64,000 nucleotides of DNA. Origin: an uncultured Actinomycetes bacterium (GTDB lineage: Bacteria > Actinomycetota > Actinomycetes > Mycobacteriales > Nakamurellaceae). The DNA is taken from assembly GCA_937926105.1 (NCBI GenBank), contig CALANS010000003.1, positions 1 to 64,000 of the forward strand. Direction: 5' to 3'. Of the stretch, positions 23,316 to 32,404 are shown piece by piece (positions within the stretch are counted from its first letter, which is position 1; every line of letters begins with the position of its first letter). The notes below the pieces were generated by a model that had not been told where the DNA came from, ran no database searches, and worked only from the letters and a program-made list of their open reading frames with translations. The position numbers were made by a program, and so were the translations under genes.

Positions 23316-25586
23316 TCAGGGGGCGACCGCGGTCTGGTCGCGAATCCCCCAGGGCGAGCCGTACTCCGTGAGCAGCTCCAGGAAGGGCTGCGCATCGAAC
23401 GCCTCCGGACCGAGCACCCCTGCCCCGGACCAGGTCCCGTTCGCAATCAGCTCCATCGCCACCACCGGGCACACCGCGGTCTGCCACACCACCGCCTGCG
23501 AGCCGTACTCCCGCATCGAGGCGTCGTTGTCCACCACGTGATACAGGTACACCTCACGGGGATCACCATCCGGCCCCAGCCCCCGCACCCAGGTCCCGGC
23601 ACAGGTCTTGCCGTGCATCGCGTCTCCGAGCGTGGCCGGGTCGGGCAGCAGCGCGGCGATGACGTCCCGGGGGGACACCGACACGTCCCCGACCTGGACC
23701 TGCTCGGTGGAGTCGATGCCCAGCGTGTGCTGCATCTTGAGCATCTCGATGAACTCCCGGCCCAGCCCATACTTGAACGTCACCCGCCCGGCCGGCACCC
23801 AGCGCGGGATCAGCAGCACCTCCTCGTGCTCGACATTGACGCACTCCACCTTGCCGATGCCGTCCGGAAAGTCGAACACCTCCGGCTCCGAGAACGGCTC
23901 CGTGGTGAACCAGCCACGACCTTGCTCGTAGATCACCGGCGGGTTCAGGCACTCCTCGATGGTGGTCCAGATGGAAAACGTCGGCGCGAAGGCGTATCCC
24001 TCCACCTCCAGGTTGCCGCCGTCCCGCACCCCGATCTCGTCGATGCGAGAGAACAGGTGGTCCGCCGCGTATCGCGCGAACACGTCCGACAGTCCCGGCT
24101 CGACGCCCATGCCCACCAGCGCCAGCCGGCCGGCCCTTTCCCAGTCCGCCGACCTGGCGAACTGCTCGTCCCCGAGCTTGACCCCGGGCAGCGCGTACGG
24201 CTCGGTGGGGTGCGGCTGCGACAGCGACATCGCCATGTCCAGGTAGTGCGCCCCGCCGGCCAGCGCCGCCTCGAACAGCGGCATCACGAAGCGCGGATCG
24301 GTGGCGTTGAGCAACAGATCACACCGGTAGCGCCGCAACAACTCCGTCACCGCCGCAGAATCGGTGGCGTCGACCTGGGCCGCCAGGAACCGCCCGTCGC
24401 CGGTGGCCTGGACGCAGCGCTCCGCCCGCTCCGGGTCGTAGTCGGCGACCACCATCGCCTCCAGGTAATCCCGCCGGGCGGCGGTGACGGCGATCGCCGA
24501 GCCCACCCCTCCGGCGCCCACCAGCAGCACTCTGAGCCGTCCGCCGGAGGCACCCGTCGACCGGGCGGCGGCGTCGGCCCGGCCGGACAGCACCGGCACC
24601 GTCTCGTCCCACCGCCCGCCGGCCAGGGCGTCGGCCCGGCGCCGCGCCACCCCGGACAGCGTCTCCACCACCACTCGATTCGCCAGCAGCGCCGTCACAT
24701 CCGCGTGGTCGTAGGACGGTGCGACCTCCACGACCTCCATGCCGACCAGGTTCGAGTCCCGGCCGATCCGGCGCACCGCATCCAGCAACTCGCGGGCCGT
24801 CAGCCCGCCCGGCTCCGGGGTTCCGGTGCCGGGCGCCGCGCCCGGGTCCACCACGTCGATGTCCACCGACAGGAACACCCCGTCGGTGCCCCCGTTGGAG
24901 TCTCCGCCGGCCACGGCCAGCGCCTCGGTGAGCACATCGGCCAGCCCGCGGGCGCCGATCTCTGCCATCTCGAACGACCGGATCCCCTGCCGTGCCATCC
25001 ATTCCAGCGTTTCCGGTTCCGGCCAGTAGCCGCGCAGCCCGACCTGGATCAGCCGATTACCGGGCAGCGCGCCGGACTCGATCAGCCGCCGGAACGGCTG
25101 GCCGTGCCCGTACAGCGAGCCGAACTCCAGATCGCCGGTGTCTGCGTGCGCGTCGAAGTGGATCACCGCGATCCGGCCGTCGCCGTAGTGCCGGGACAGC
25201 GCGCCGACGTCGGCCATCGCGACGGTGTGGTCCCCGCCCAGCACCACCGGCAGCGCGCCGGCGTCCAGCACCGTCATCACCGCAGACGTCAGCGCCCGCA
25301 GGGACTGCTGGATCTCGCCGGGGGGCATGGTGACGTCGCCGGCATCCAGCACCGGAAGGTCCACCAGCGGATCCACCCGCAACGCCAGGTGCGGCCGCGA
25401 TCCGTCGTGCGGGAGGTAGCAGGCGGCCCGGATCGCGCCCGGACCGAAGCGAGCACCGGGTCGGTAGGACACTCCCGAGTCGAACGGTGCGCCCAACACC
25501 ACGGCGCCGCCGGCTGGCAGCGACCCGGGGTCCTCCAGCGAGCAGCGGGGCACGCCCAGCAGGGTGTAGTCGGGCCCGAACATCAC
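23316..25586 (-). CDS. Fusion: agmatinase-type ureohydrolase + saccharopine/carboxynorspermidine dehydrogenase-like domain
   Basis: A 756-residue two-domain protein. Residues 1-320 are a ureohydrolase with the full manganese set: GGDH (117-120), DAHAD (145-149) and SVDID (240-244), as in agmatinase. Residues 350-756 are a Lys9/carboxynorspermidine-dehydrogenase-like enzyme: Rossmann motif LLVGAGGVGSAI (354-365), LVGMGVEPGLSDVFARYA, and FDFPDGIGKVECVNVEHEE. Each part is about the length of a standalone enzyme, and the frame is continuous through an Ala/Gly linker (336-349). It is the last gene of a polyamine cluster. Agmatine to putrescine is likely for the first half; the second may form or cleave a C-N bond at an amine. 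Starts GTG 25586 or ATG 25583. Confidence 0.88.
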   Translation of the reverse strand: MMFGPDYTLLGVPRCSLEDPGSLPAGGAVVLGAPFDSGVSYRPGARFGPGAIRAACYLPHDGSRPHLALRVDPLVDLPVLDAGDVTMPPGEIQQSLRALTSAVMTVLDAGALPVVLGGDHTVAMADVGALSRHYGDGRIAVIHFDAHADTGDLEFGSLYGHGQPFRRLIESGALPGNRLIQVGLRGYWPEPETLEWMARQGIRSFEMAEIGARGLADVLTEALAVAGGDSNGGTDGVFLSVDIDVVDPGAAPGTGTPEPGGLTARELLDAVRRIGRDSNLVGMEVVEVAPSYDHADVTALLANRVVVETLSGVARRRADALAGGRWDETVPVLSGRADAAARSTGASGGRLRVLLVGAGGVGSAIAVTAARRDYLEAMVVADYDPERAERCVQATGDGRFLAAQVDATDSAAVTELLRRYRCDLLLNATDPRFVMPLFEAALAGGAHYLDMAMSLSQPHPTEPYALPGVKLGDEQFARSADWERAGRLALVGMGVEPGLSDVFARYAADHLFSRIDEIGVRDGGNLEVEGYAFAPTFSIWTTIEECLNPPVIYEQGRGWFTTEPFSEPEVFDFPDGIGKVECVNVEHEEVLLIPRWVPAGRVTFKYGLGREFIEMLKMQHTLGIDSTEQVQVGDVSVSPRDVIAALLPDPATLGDAMHGKTCAGTWVRGLGPDGDPREVYLYHVVDNDASMREYGSQAVVWQTAVCPVVAMELIANGTWSGAGVLGPEAFDAQPFLELLTEYGSPWGIRDQTAVAP

Positions 25587-25640
25587 CCGGGTCAGTCATG
25601 AAGCAGCCTCATCTCTGGTGTCATGCCGGCAGCAGTCCGG

Positions 25641-27050
25641 TCACGAGTCGAAGCCCAGCCCGAACCGGTCCAGGGTGCGCAGCCACAGGTTCCGGCGCCC
25701 CTGATGCGCATCTGCACGGGCGATCGACCATCGGGTCAGGTTCACCACCGCCGACCGCAGCGGCTCCGGCGGGAACGGGATCGGTTTGGAGCGCACCGTC
25801 TTCAGTGTCGTCAGCTCGGTGTTCTGGCCGGACAGCAGATCCAGCATCACCTGCGCGCCGAACCTGGTCGCGCCCACACCGAGCCCGGTGTACCCGGTCG
25901 CGTGCGCCACCCGCCCGCCGTAGGCCGAGCCGAAGAACGGGAAGAACCGTGAGCAGGTGTCGATCACTCCGCCCCAGGTGTTGGTGAATCGCAGCCCCTC
26001 CAACTGCGGGAAGGTGTCGAAGAAGTGCTCGGCCAGCCGGGCGAACGTTGCCGGCCGCTGGGTGAGCGCCGAGTCGATCCGCCCGGCGAAGTGGTAGATC
26101 GCGTCGTAGCCGCCCCAGATGATGCAGTTGTCGTCGGTGAGCCGGTAGTAATGGAACTGGTTGCCGGCATCGGAGACTCCCTGCCGGTGCCGCCAGCCGA
26201 TCGAGCGCAGCTGGTCATCCGTCAGCGGCTCGGTGGCCATCACGTAGTCGTACACCGGGATGATGTACGGCCGAACCCGCCGCAGCAGCGACGGAAAGGC
26301 GTTGGTGCCCAAGGCGACGCGATCGGCCCGGACGGACCCATGCGCGGTCTGCAGCAGCATCGCGTCGCCGTCGTCAGTCAACGAGTCGACGTGCGACCGT
26401 TCGAAGATCCGCACCCCGAGCGACCGGCAGGCGTCGGCCAGTCCCCAGGCCAGTCGCGCCGGGTCCACCAGCACGGTCGAATTCCTGCTCCACACCGCGC
26501 CCTGGTAGGTGGGCGAGGCGATCTCGGCCCGGATCGCCTCGGTATCCAGCAGTGCGGCGTCGTCGCCGAAGTCCAGCATTCGCAGGTAGTCGGCCTCGAT
26601 GTCCTCCAGCTGGTAGGGCTGGGTGGCCACCCGCAGTTCCCCGCTGCGCTCCAGCTTGCAGTCGATGCCGAAGCGTTCCACGGTCTGCACGATGCCGGCC
26701 AGGTTCTCCCGTCCGAGCCGCTCCAGCCGTGGCATGTCCCGCGGGTACCAGTCCATTCCGTTGGCCTGGCCATGGGTCAGCGACGCGGAGCAGAATCCGC
26801 CGTTGCGCCCGGATGCCGCCCAGCCGACCGCGCGTCCTTCCAGCAGCACCACCTCGCGGGACGGGTCGCGCTGCTTGGCCAGCAGAGCGGTCCACAGCCC
26901 GGAGTAGCCGCCGCCCACCACCGCCAGATCGGCGCGCAGCGCCCCGGTCAGCGGCTCGGAGGCCTCGGGCGCGTCTACATCGTCGAGCCACCAGCACGAT
27001 GGTTCGGCATCCGCCAACGAGGCCCGTGCAGCCCGCAACCCTGCAGGCAT
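25641..27050 (-). CDS. DAO-type FAD oxidoreductase, PuuB-like
   Basis: A 469-residue flavoprotein. FAD motif LAVVGGGYSGLWTALLA near residue 42, then LLEGRAVGWAASGRNGGFCS, the GRNGG segment being typical of the gamma-glutamylputrescine oxidase/glycine-oxidase branch. The C-terminal half has YDYVMATEPL and GYTGLGVG. It starts 3 bp after the PotC-type permease stop, so it is part of the transporter operon; oxidation of putrescine or a gamma-glutamyl amine is the likely job. No glutamate-putrescine ligase is seen in the window, so free polyamine oxidation remains possible. Confidence 0.86.
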   Translation of the reverse strand: MPAGLRAARASLADAEPSCWWLDDVDAPEASEPLTGALRADLAVVGGGYSGLWTALLAKQRDPSREVVLLEGRAVGWAASGRNGGFCSASLTHGQANGMDWYPRDMPRLERLGRENLAGIVQTVERFGIDCKLERSGELRVATQPYQLEDIEADYLRMLDFGDDAALLDTEAIRAEIASPTYQGAVWSRNSTVLVDPARLAWGLADACRSLGVRIFERSHVDSLTDDGDAMLLQTAHGSVRADRVALGTNAFPSLLRRVRPYIIPVYDYVMATEPLTDDQLRSIGWRHRQGVSDAGNQFHYYRLTDDNCIIWGGYDAIYHFAGRIDSALTQRPATFARLAEHFFDTFPQLEGLRFTNTWGGVIDTCSRFFPFFGSAYGGRVAHATGYTGLGVGATRFGAQVMLDLLSGQNTELTTLKTVRSKPIPFPPEPLRSAVVNLTRWSIARADAHQGRRNLWLRTLDRFGLGFDS

Positions 27051-27053
27051 GGC

Positions 27054-27914
27054 TTACCGGGCCCGCAACCGGGCGATCAGCCGGCCGATCAGCACCAGGA
27101 TCAAAGACACCGCCAACATCGCGGTACCGATCACGTTGATTTGCACCGGCAGCGCCCGCTGGTAGGCGCCCCAGACGAACATCGGGAACGTCACCGTCTG
27201 GCCGGCATTGAAGTTGGTGATGATGAAATCGTCGAAGCTGAGCGAGAACGACAGCAGCGCCGCCGAGACGATACCGGGCAGTACCAGTGGCCAGGTTATC
27301 TTCATGAAGGTCTGGAACCGGTTGGCGTACAGGTCCATCGCCGCCTGTTCCAGCCTCGGGTCCATCCCCGCCAGGCGCGCTTTGACGGTGACAATGACGA
27401 AGCTGACGCAGAACATCACGTGCGCGATGAAGATCGTCAGCTGGCCCAGCGGCATGCCCAGGTTGATGAACAACGTCAGCAGGCTGGAGCCCGCCACCAC
27501 TTCGGGGGTGGCCATGGGCAGGAAGATCAGCAGGTTGGCGACGGCCTTGCCACGGAAGCGGTGACGAGCCATGCCGAACGCCGCGACGGTGCCGAGAATG
27601 GTGGCCGCCACCGTGGCCAGCAGGCCGATCTTCAGACTGATCCCCAGCGACTGGCACATGTTGGACACGCCGCAGGGGTCGGTCCACGCCGCGGTCGAGA
27701 ACCGGACCCACGTGTAGTTGAACCGACCGGTTGGGTCGTTGAAGGAGAACAGCACCACCACGAAGATCGGCACGAACAGGTAGATCAGCGCCAGGATCCC
27801 GAAGAATGCCACCAGGTGTTCCCGGATCCACCGACCCACCGAGGTGCGCCGGCCGGGCGCACGGCCGGTCACCGACCGTCCGGCCGGGCGGGGGCGGATG
27901 GCGGTGCTGGTCAT
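27054..27914 (-). CDS. ABC transporter permease, PotC-like
   Basis: A 286-residue inner-membrane permease with six predicted helices. The cytoplasmic EAA-type loop that contacts the ATPase reads EQAAMDLYANRFQTFMKITWPLVLPGI (quoted here as EQAAMDLYANRFQ and the following KITWPLVLPGI), matching the spermidine/putrescine PotC group. A periplasmic stretch between helices 1 and 2 contains CGVSNMCQS, with two cysteines. It directly follows the PotB-type gene without a gap (start 27914, upstream stop 27915). Part of the polyamine importer. Confidence 0.9.
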   Translation of the reverse strand: MTSTAIRPRPAGRSVTGRAPGRRTSVGRWIREHLVAFFGILALIYLFVPIFVVVLFSFNDPTGRFNYTWVRFSTAAWTDPCGVSNMCQSLGISLKIGLLATVAATILGTVAAFGMARHRFRGKAVANLLIFLPMATPEVVAGSSLLTLFINLGMPLGQLTIFIAHVMFCVSFVIVTVKARLAGMDPRLEQAAMDLYANRFQTFMKITWPLVLPGIVSAALLSFSLSFDDFIITNFNAGQTVTFPMFVWGAYQRALPVQINVIGTAMLAVSLILVLIGRLIARLRAR

Positions 27915-28841
27915 CTACACCAGCTCCTCGGTGCCGGCGCGCTTGACATAGATCGACACCAGCACGATGATCGCCACCATCAACACCAGGGACAGCGCCG
28001 CCGCCTGCGGGTACTGACGCTGTTGCAGGAACAGGCTGTCGATCGCGTTGCCCGTCATGGTGTTGGAGATGGTGCCCAGGAATCGCTGGTTGACGTAGTC
28101 GCCGGCGGCCGGGATGAACGTCAGCAGCGTGCCGCCCACCACGCCGGGCAGCGACAGCGGCCACGTCACCTTCCAGAAGCCCTTCCACGGGTTGGCGTAC
28201 AGATCCGCGGAGGCCTGCAGCAGGCCGCGGTCGATCTTTTCCAGCGAGTTGTACAGCGGCAGCGTCATGAAGGGCAGGAAGTTGTAGGTCAGGCCGAGGA
28301 TCACCGCGAAACCGGTAGCCAGCAACCGGCCCTCGGTCATCCCGAGAAAATCGGTGATCTTCATCAGGCCGGTGGCCTTCATGAAGGACACCACAGGACC
28401 CTCGTCGGCCAGGATCTGCCGCCAGGCCAGGGTGCGGATTAGGAACGAGGTGAAGAACGGCGCGATCACCAGCGCCAACATGAAGGTGCGCCACCGGCCC
28501 GCCTTGAACGCGATGGTGTACGCCAGCGGGTAGGCGATCAGCAGCGCGAGAACGGTGGCGACAGCGGCGTATCCGAACGAGCGCACGAACTGCGGCCAGT
28601 ACGCCGACAGCACCTCGCCGTAGGTGGGCCAGTGCCAGGTCAACGTGTAGCCCTGTTCCAGCGACCCGGTCTGCAACGAGGTGCTGGCCAGCGTCAGGGT
28701 GGGCAGTACGTAGAACACCACCAGTGCCAGCCCGGCCGGCAGCAGCAGGAAGTAGGGGGTGAGCTTGCCACGCCCGATCGGGCCGGCGGCGGGTGGTGTC
28801 GTTCCGGCCGGCCCCGCCGGCAGTGCGGCGGCGATGCTCAT
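27915..28841 (-). CDS. ABC transporter permease, PotB-like
   Basis: A 308-residue permease with six helices beginning at YFLLLPAGLALVVFYVLP. The EAA loop ASADLYANPWKGFWKVTWPL is followed by SLPGVVGGTLLTFIPAAGDYV, as in PotB/PotH proteins. The ATG at 28841 (MSIAAALP) is chosen over a 34-residue upstream extension; this start overlaps the stop of a 39-codon ORF (ATGA), suggesting coupled translation. With the PotC-type permease it forms the channel of the polyamine importer. Confidence 0.9.
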   Translation of the reverse strand: MSIAAALPAGPAGTTPPAAGPIGRGKLTPYFLLLPAGLALVVFYVLPTLTLASTSLQTGSLEQGYTLTWHWPTYGEVLSAYWPQFVRSFGYAAVATVLALLIAYPLAYTIAFKAGRWRTFMLALVIAPFFTSFLIRTLAWRQILADEGPVVSFMKATGLMKITDFLGMTEGRLLATGFAVILGLTYNFLPFMTLPLYNSLEKIDRGLLQASADLYANPWKGFWKVTWPLSLPGVVGGTLLTFIPAAGDYVNQRFLGTISNTMTGNAIDSLFLQQRQYPQAAALSLVLMVAIIVLVSIYVKRAGTEELV

Positions 28842-28957
28842 GGCCGGCGCACCGCCGAACGACGCACCGTCGCACCGAACCGGCCGAGGGTGAACGCGAC
28901 CACCGCCAGGCCGATCAGCATGCCGAACAGCCGCTGCCAGCAACCCGCGCCGGACAC
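28838..28957 (-). CDS. Possible 39-residue single-helix membrane protein between potA- and potB-type genes
   Basis: From a GTG at 28957, 4 bp after the ATPase stop codon, runs a 39-codon frame with a hydrophobic core FGMLIGLAVVAFTLGRFG and a basic C terminus VRRSAVRRP. Its TGA overlaps the ATG of the PotB-type permease. The layout (no gap upstream, ATGA overlap downstream) is that of an operon gene, and it otherwise accounts for the 120 bp here. It could instead be a coupling leader or chance. I know of no family for it. Confidence 0.42.
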   Translation of the reverse strand: MSGAGCWQRLFGMLIGLAVVAFTLGRFGATVRRSAVRRP

Positions 28958-28961
28958 GGTC

Positions 28962-30149
28962 TCACTCCGCTTCCGGCGTGGCCGGGTCTTCCAGGCCCGC
29001 CCGCAGGTCCTGGGCGCCGTCCAGCGCGAACGTGTGCGCGGCGTCCCAGTGCAGCATCACCTGACTGCCCGGCTGGATGGGCACGGTCCCGGTGTTCTGG
29101 CAGAACACCGTCAGCTGCTGATCACCGGGCACCGCGATCTGGTACTGGGTGGACACTCCGATGAACGAGGCATCGGCGACGGTGCCGGACAGGGTGTTGT
29201 GCCGGTCGGGCACCGGACCGGACTCCTGCTCCGCCGGGCGCAACTGGATCTTTTCCGGCCGGACCCCCACCAGGCAGTCGGGCCCCGACGCGCTGGACCT
29301 CTCGGATGGCATCCGCACCGATCCGGCGGAGGTGTGCACCGTGAGCCAGCCACCGTCGGAGCCGGAAATGCTACCGCGCAGCAGGTTCGACTGGCCCAGG
29401 AAGTTCGCCACGAACACCGTGGACGGGTTCTCGTACAGCTGCACCGGCGCGCCCAGTTGCTCGACGTGGCCGGCGTTCATCACTGCGATGGTGTCGGCCA
29501 TCGTCATGGCCTCTTCCTGATCGTGGGTCACGTGAATGAACGTGATGCCCACCTCGGTCTGGATGCGCTTGAGCTCCAGCTGCATCTGTCGGCGCAGCTT
29601 GAGATCCAGCGCGCCCAGCGGCTCGTCCAGCAGCAGCACCTTGGGCCGGTTGACCAGGGCGCGCACCACCGCAACGCGCTGCTGCTGGCCGCCGGACAAC
29701 TGGGTGGGCTTGCGGGCGGCCAGATGTGCCAGCTCGACCAGCTCGAGCATCTCCATCACCTGGGTGCGCACATCCTTCACGCCGCGGCGGCGCAGCCCGA
29801 ACGCCACATTCTCGAAGATCGACAGGTGTGGGAACAGTGCGTAGTTCTGGAAGACGGTGTTCACCGGCCGTTGGTACGGCCGTCGGCGGGAGACGTCGTC
29901 ACCGGAGATGTAGATCGCGCCGGCGGTGGGGTCCTCCAGGCCCGCGACCATGCGCAGCGTGGTGGTCTTGCCGCAGCCCGACGGCCCCAGCAGGGCGAAG
30001 AACGATCCCTCCGGCACGTCCAGGTCGATCGCGTCCACCGCCGTGAACGGGCCGTACCTCTTGGTCAGACCCCGAACCCGCAGCCCGTCGCCGACGCCGG
30101 GCGAAGGCGCCGCGGCGGGCCCGGTGGAGGACTCGGCGAGAGCCGTCAT
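28962..30149 (-). CDS. ABC transporter ATP-binding protein, PotA-like
   Basis: A 395-residue ATPase. Walker A is GPSGCGKTTTLRM, the Q-loop YALFPHL, the signature LSGGQQQRVAV, Walker B VLLLDEPLGALD, and the switch histidine ITFIHVTHDQEEA. The C-terminal third is a TOBE-type domain (VGVRPEKIQL) found in PotA and related ATPases. The ATG at 30149 overlaps the stop of the substrate-binding protein gene (ATGA). It powers the polyamine importer made of the neighbouring permeases. Confidence 0.93.
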   Translation of the reverse strand: MTALAESSTGPAAAPSPGVGDGLRVRGLTKRYGPFTAVDAIDLDVPEGSFFALLGPSGCGKTTTLRMVAGLEDPTAGAIYISGDDVSRRRPYQRPVNTVFQNYALFPHLSIFENVAFGLRRRGVKDVRTQVMEMLELVELAHLAARKPTQLSGGQQQRVAVVRALVNRPKVLLLDEPLGALDLKLRRQMQLELKRIQTEVGITFIHVTHDQEEAMTMADTIAVMNAGHVEQLGAPVQLYENPSTVFVANFLGQSNLLRGSISGSDGGWLTVHTSAGSVRMPSERSSASGPDCLVGVRPEKIQLRPAEQESGPVPDRHNTLSGTVADASFIGVSTQYQIAVPGDQQLTVFCQNTGTVPIQPGSQVMLHWDAAHTFALDGAQDLRAGLEDPATPEAE

Positions 30150-31498
30150 GAGCCCATCAGCTTGGCGAAGGCCGCGGAGTAGCGCTTCTCCTGATCCTCG
30201 TCCAGCGCCATGAACACCTTGGCGCGCTTCATCACCTCGTCGGAGGGGAAGATCAGCGGGTTGTTGGCCACGTCCGGGTCGGTCTTGACCAGTTGCTCCT
30301 TGGCGCCCACCACCGGCGAGATGTAGTTGACATAGTCAGCGACCTCGGCGGCGATCTTCGGGTCGTAGTAGAAGTTGATCAGCAGCTCGGCGTTCTTCTT
30401 GTGCGGGGTGCCCTTGGGGATGACGAAGTTGTCGCTCCACAGCGTGCAGCCCGCCTTGGGCAGCACGTACTTCAGGTTCGGGTTGTCGGCCTGCAGCTGC
30501 ACCACGTCGCCGGTCCAGGCGGCGCAGGCGGCGATGTCGCCGGACACCAGCCCCTGCGCGTAATCATTGCCGGTGAACTGCCGGATCTGGCCGGCGTCCA
30601 CGGCCTTCTGCAGCTTGGCGATCGCGGCATCGAACTCGGCGTCGGTGAACTTGCTGCAGTCCACGCCCATGTCCAGCAGGGTGAGGCCAACGGTGTCGCG
30701 CATCTCGGTGAGCAGGGTGACCTTGCCCTTGAGGGAGGGGTCGGTGAGCATCTGGTCCATGGTCTCGATGGGCTTGCCGGTGACGTCGGGGTTGTAGGCG
30801 ATGCCGGCGAACCCGGACTGCCAGGTGATGGACTGCTTCCGGCCGGGGTCGAAGGTGACGTTCTTGAGTTCCGGGTTGAGGTTCTTCAGATTCGGGATCA
30901 GCGAGTGGTCGATGTCCTGCAGGTACCCCAGGCGCATCAGCTTGCCGACCATCCAGTCGGTGACGACGAAGACGTCCGCGGTGATCGGCCGGCCGGCCGC
31001 CAGCAGCGGCTGGATCTTCGCGAAGTACTGGTCGTTATCGTTGACGTCCTCGGTGTAATTGACCTTGATCCCGGTCTTCGCGGTGAACTGGTCGATGGAC
31101 GGGTGCTTGTTCGGGTCCTTGTCGTCGACGTCGAGATACTCGGGCCAACTGGACCAGTTGACGACCTTGTCGGTGTCGGAGCGGTCCACCACGGTGTCGC
31201 CGCCGCCGGAACCGCCCGTGCCGCTCGCCGCGGCGGTGCCGCCGGACGTCGACCCGCCGCCCGTCGAGCCGCTGCCGCCGCCGGTGGCCGACCCGCCGCC
31301 CCCCGCGGACGTCGACGGGGACGACCCGCCGCCGGAGGGGCCCGATCCGGATCCTGTGCCGCCACCGGTGCCCTTCACGCCGCAGGCGGCCAGGAAGGCC
31401 GCGGCGCCGGCCAGGCCGGCTCCGCGCAACACCCTGCGCCGAGACAGGCCGGCCGACCCGAGCAGGGCGGGGGGGATGATGGGTTCGCGTTCGCTCAC
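30146..31498 (-). CDS. Spermidine/putrescine-type ABC substrate-binding lipoprotein, PotD-like
   Basis: A 450-residue extracytoplasmic binding protein. The N terminus has a twin-arginine-type signal SRRRVLRGAGLAGAAAFLAAC with lipobox LAAC (shown here in parts: SRRRVLRGAG, AFLAAC), so it is probably Tat-exported and lipid-anchored. A long Gly/Ser/Thr linker follows, then the binding domain with VVNWSSWPEYLDVDD and DVFVVTDWMVGKLMRLGYL, both typical of PotD/SpuD. The GTG at 31498 has a GGAGG site 5 bp upstream. First gene of the transporter operon; divergent from an Lrp regulator. Confidence 0.92.
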   Translation of the reverse strand: MSEREPIIPPALLGSAGLSRRRVLRGAGLAGAAAFLAACGVKGTGGGTGSGSGPSGGGSSPSTSAGGGGSATGGGSGSTGGGSTSGGTAAASGTGGSGGGDTVVDRSDTDKVVNWSSWPEYLDVDDKDPNKHPSIDQFTAKTGIKVNYTEDVNDNDQYFAKIQPLLAAGRPITADVFVVTDWMVGKLMRLGYLQDIDHSLIPNLKNLNPELKNVTFDPGRKQSITWQSGFAGIAYNPDVTGKPIETMDQMLTDPSLKGKVTLLTEMRDTVGLTLLDMGVDCSKFTDAEFDAAIAKLQKAVDAGQIRQFTGNDYAQGLVSGDIAACAAWTGDVVQLQADNPNLKYVLPKAGCTLWSDNFVIPKGTPHKKNAELLINFYYDPKIAAEVADYVNYISPVVGAKEQLVKTDPDVANNPLIFPSDEVMKRAKVFMALDEDQEKRYSAAFAKLMGS

Positions 31499-31836
31499 AC
31501 TGACCTCCGGGGGTGACAACACCGGTCGGGGGGGATCCTGACACCACACCAGGCACTGAAGCAAGGGATTCCGTCGCAAAACCTCAGATTCGCAACGAAA
31601 AAGATGCCGAAGTGCGGCCGATCATGCCGGGATACGTGCCTTCGAGCAGGGCGAACCCGCGCCGAACGGCTCCGGCCGGCGACCTACGATTTCCGTGGCG
31701 CGGACCATGCGTGGCGCGAGCCGTGGACACCTAATCCGTCGCGATCTGACCTGCCGACGACTGATTACGCAGTTTGATCGAGTTGCACCGACGGTATCGC
31801 TTGCAATTCGACGCTCGTAACGACCATCATGGGCGC
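31499..31836. promoter_or_regulatory. Divergent promoter region of the polyamine cluster
   Basis: This 338-bp gap separates the potD-type operon from the lrp gene and holds no gene I can support. On the minus strand TTGCTT (31559-31564) and CAGGAT (31535-31540) are 18 bp apart and could be the -35 and -10 of the transporter operon. TCGCAA occurs twice, 16 bp apart (31574 and 31590), and TTGCAC/TTGCAA at 31783 and 31801 are 18 bp apart; such phased short repeats would suit an Lrp-family regulator. All are weak matches. Confidence 0.35.
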
Positions 31837-32340
31837 ATGGCACGAGTCGCAGCAGCCGCCGCGGGCGCCAGCACGCCACCCCGAACGGGTGCCGCCGCCC
31901 TGGACGAGGTCTCCAAGGCCATCATCGAGCAGCTGCAGCAGGACGGCCGCCGCCCCTACGCGGCGATCGGCGCCGCCGTCGGGCTGTCGGAGGCCGCCGT
32001 CCGCCAGCGCGTGCAGCGCCTGGTCGGATCCGGCATGGTGCAGATCGTCGCCGTCACCGATCCGGTCCAGGTCGGCTTCGCGCGCCAGGCCATGATCGGC
32101 GTCCGCGCCGAGGGCAACCTCGACCCGATCGTCAAACAGCTCTGTGGGATGGACGAGGTCGACTACGTCGTGGTGACGGCCGGTTCGTTCGACATCCTCG
32201 CCGAGGTGGTGTGCGAGGACGACGAGGATCTGCTGCAGCTGCTCAACGAGCGGATCCGCACGATCGACGGGGTGCGCAGCACCGAGAGTTTCGTCTACCT
32301 CAAGCTCGCCAAGCAGACCTACACCTGGGGTACCCGCTGA
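31837..32340 (+). CDS. Lrp/AsnC-family transcriptional regulator
   Basis: A 167-residue regulator with an N-terminal low-complexity tail, a helix-turn-helix (RRPYAAIGAAVGLSEAAVRQ, then RVQRLVGSG) and a C-terminal RAM ligand-binding domain (VDYVVVTAGSFDILAEVVC). It lies between the divergent polyamine importer operon and the aminotransferase gene, so it probably controls both in response to an amine or amino acid. I use the ATG at 31837; a TTG at 31774 would add 21 unlikely residues containing possible promoter sequence. Confidence 0.9.
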   Translation: MARVAAAAAGASTPPRTGAAALDEVSKAIIEQLQQDGRRPYAAIGAAVGLSEAAVRQRVQRLVGSGMVQIVAVTDPVQVGFARQAMIGVRAEGNLDPIVKQLCGMDEVDYVVVTAGSFDILAEVVCEDDEDLLQLLNERIRTIDGVRSTESFVYLKLAKQTYTWGTR

Positions 32341-32404
32341 GCGCCGTCACCGATAGCACCGTCGTCGCCGATACACCGTCACTCACCATCAGAAAGCTGG
32401 AGAC

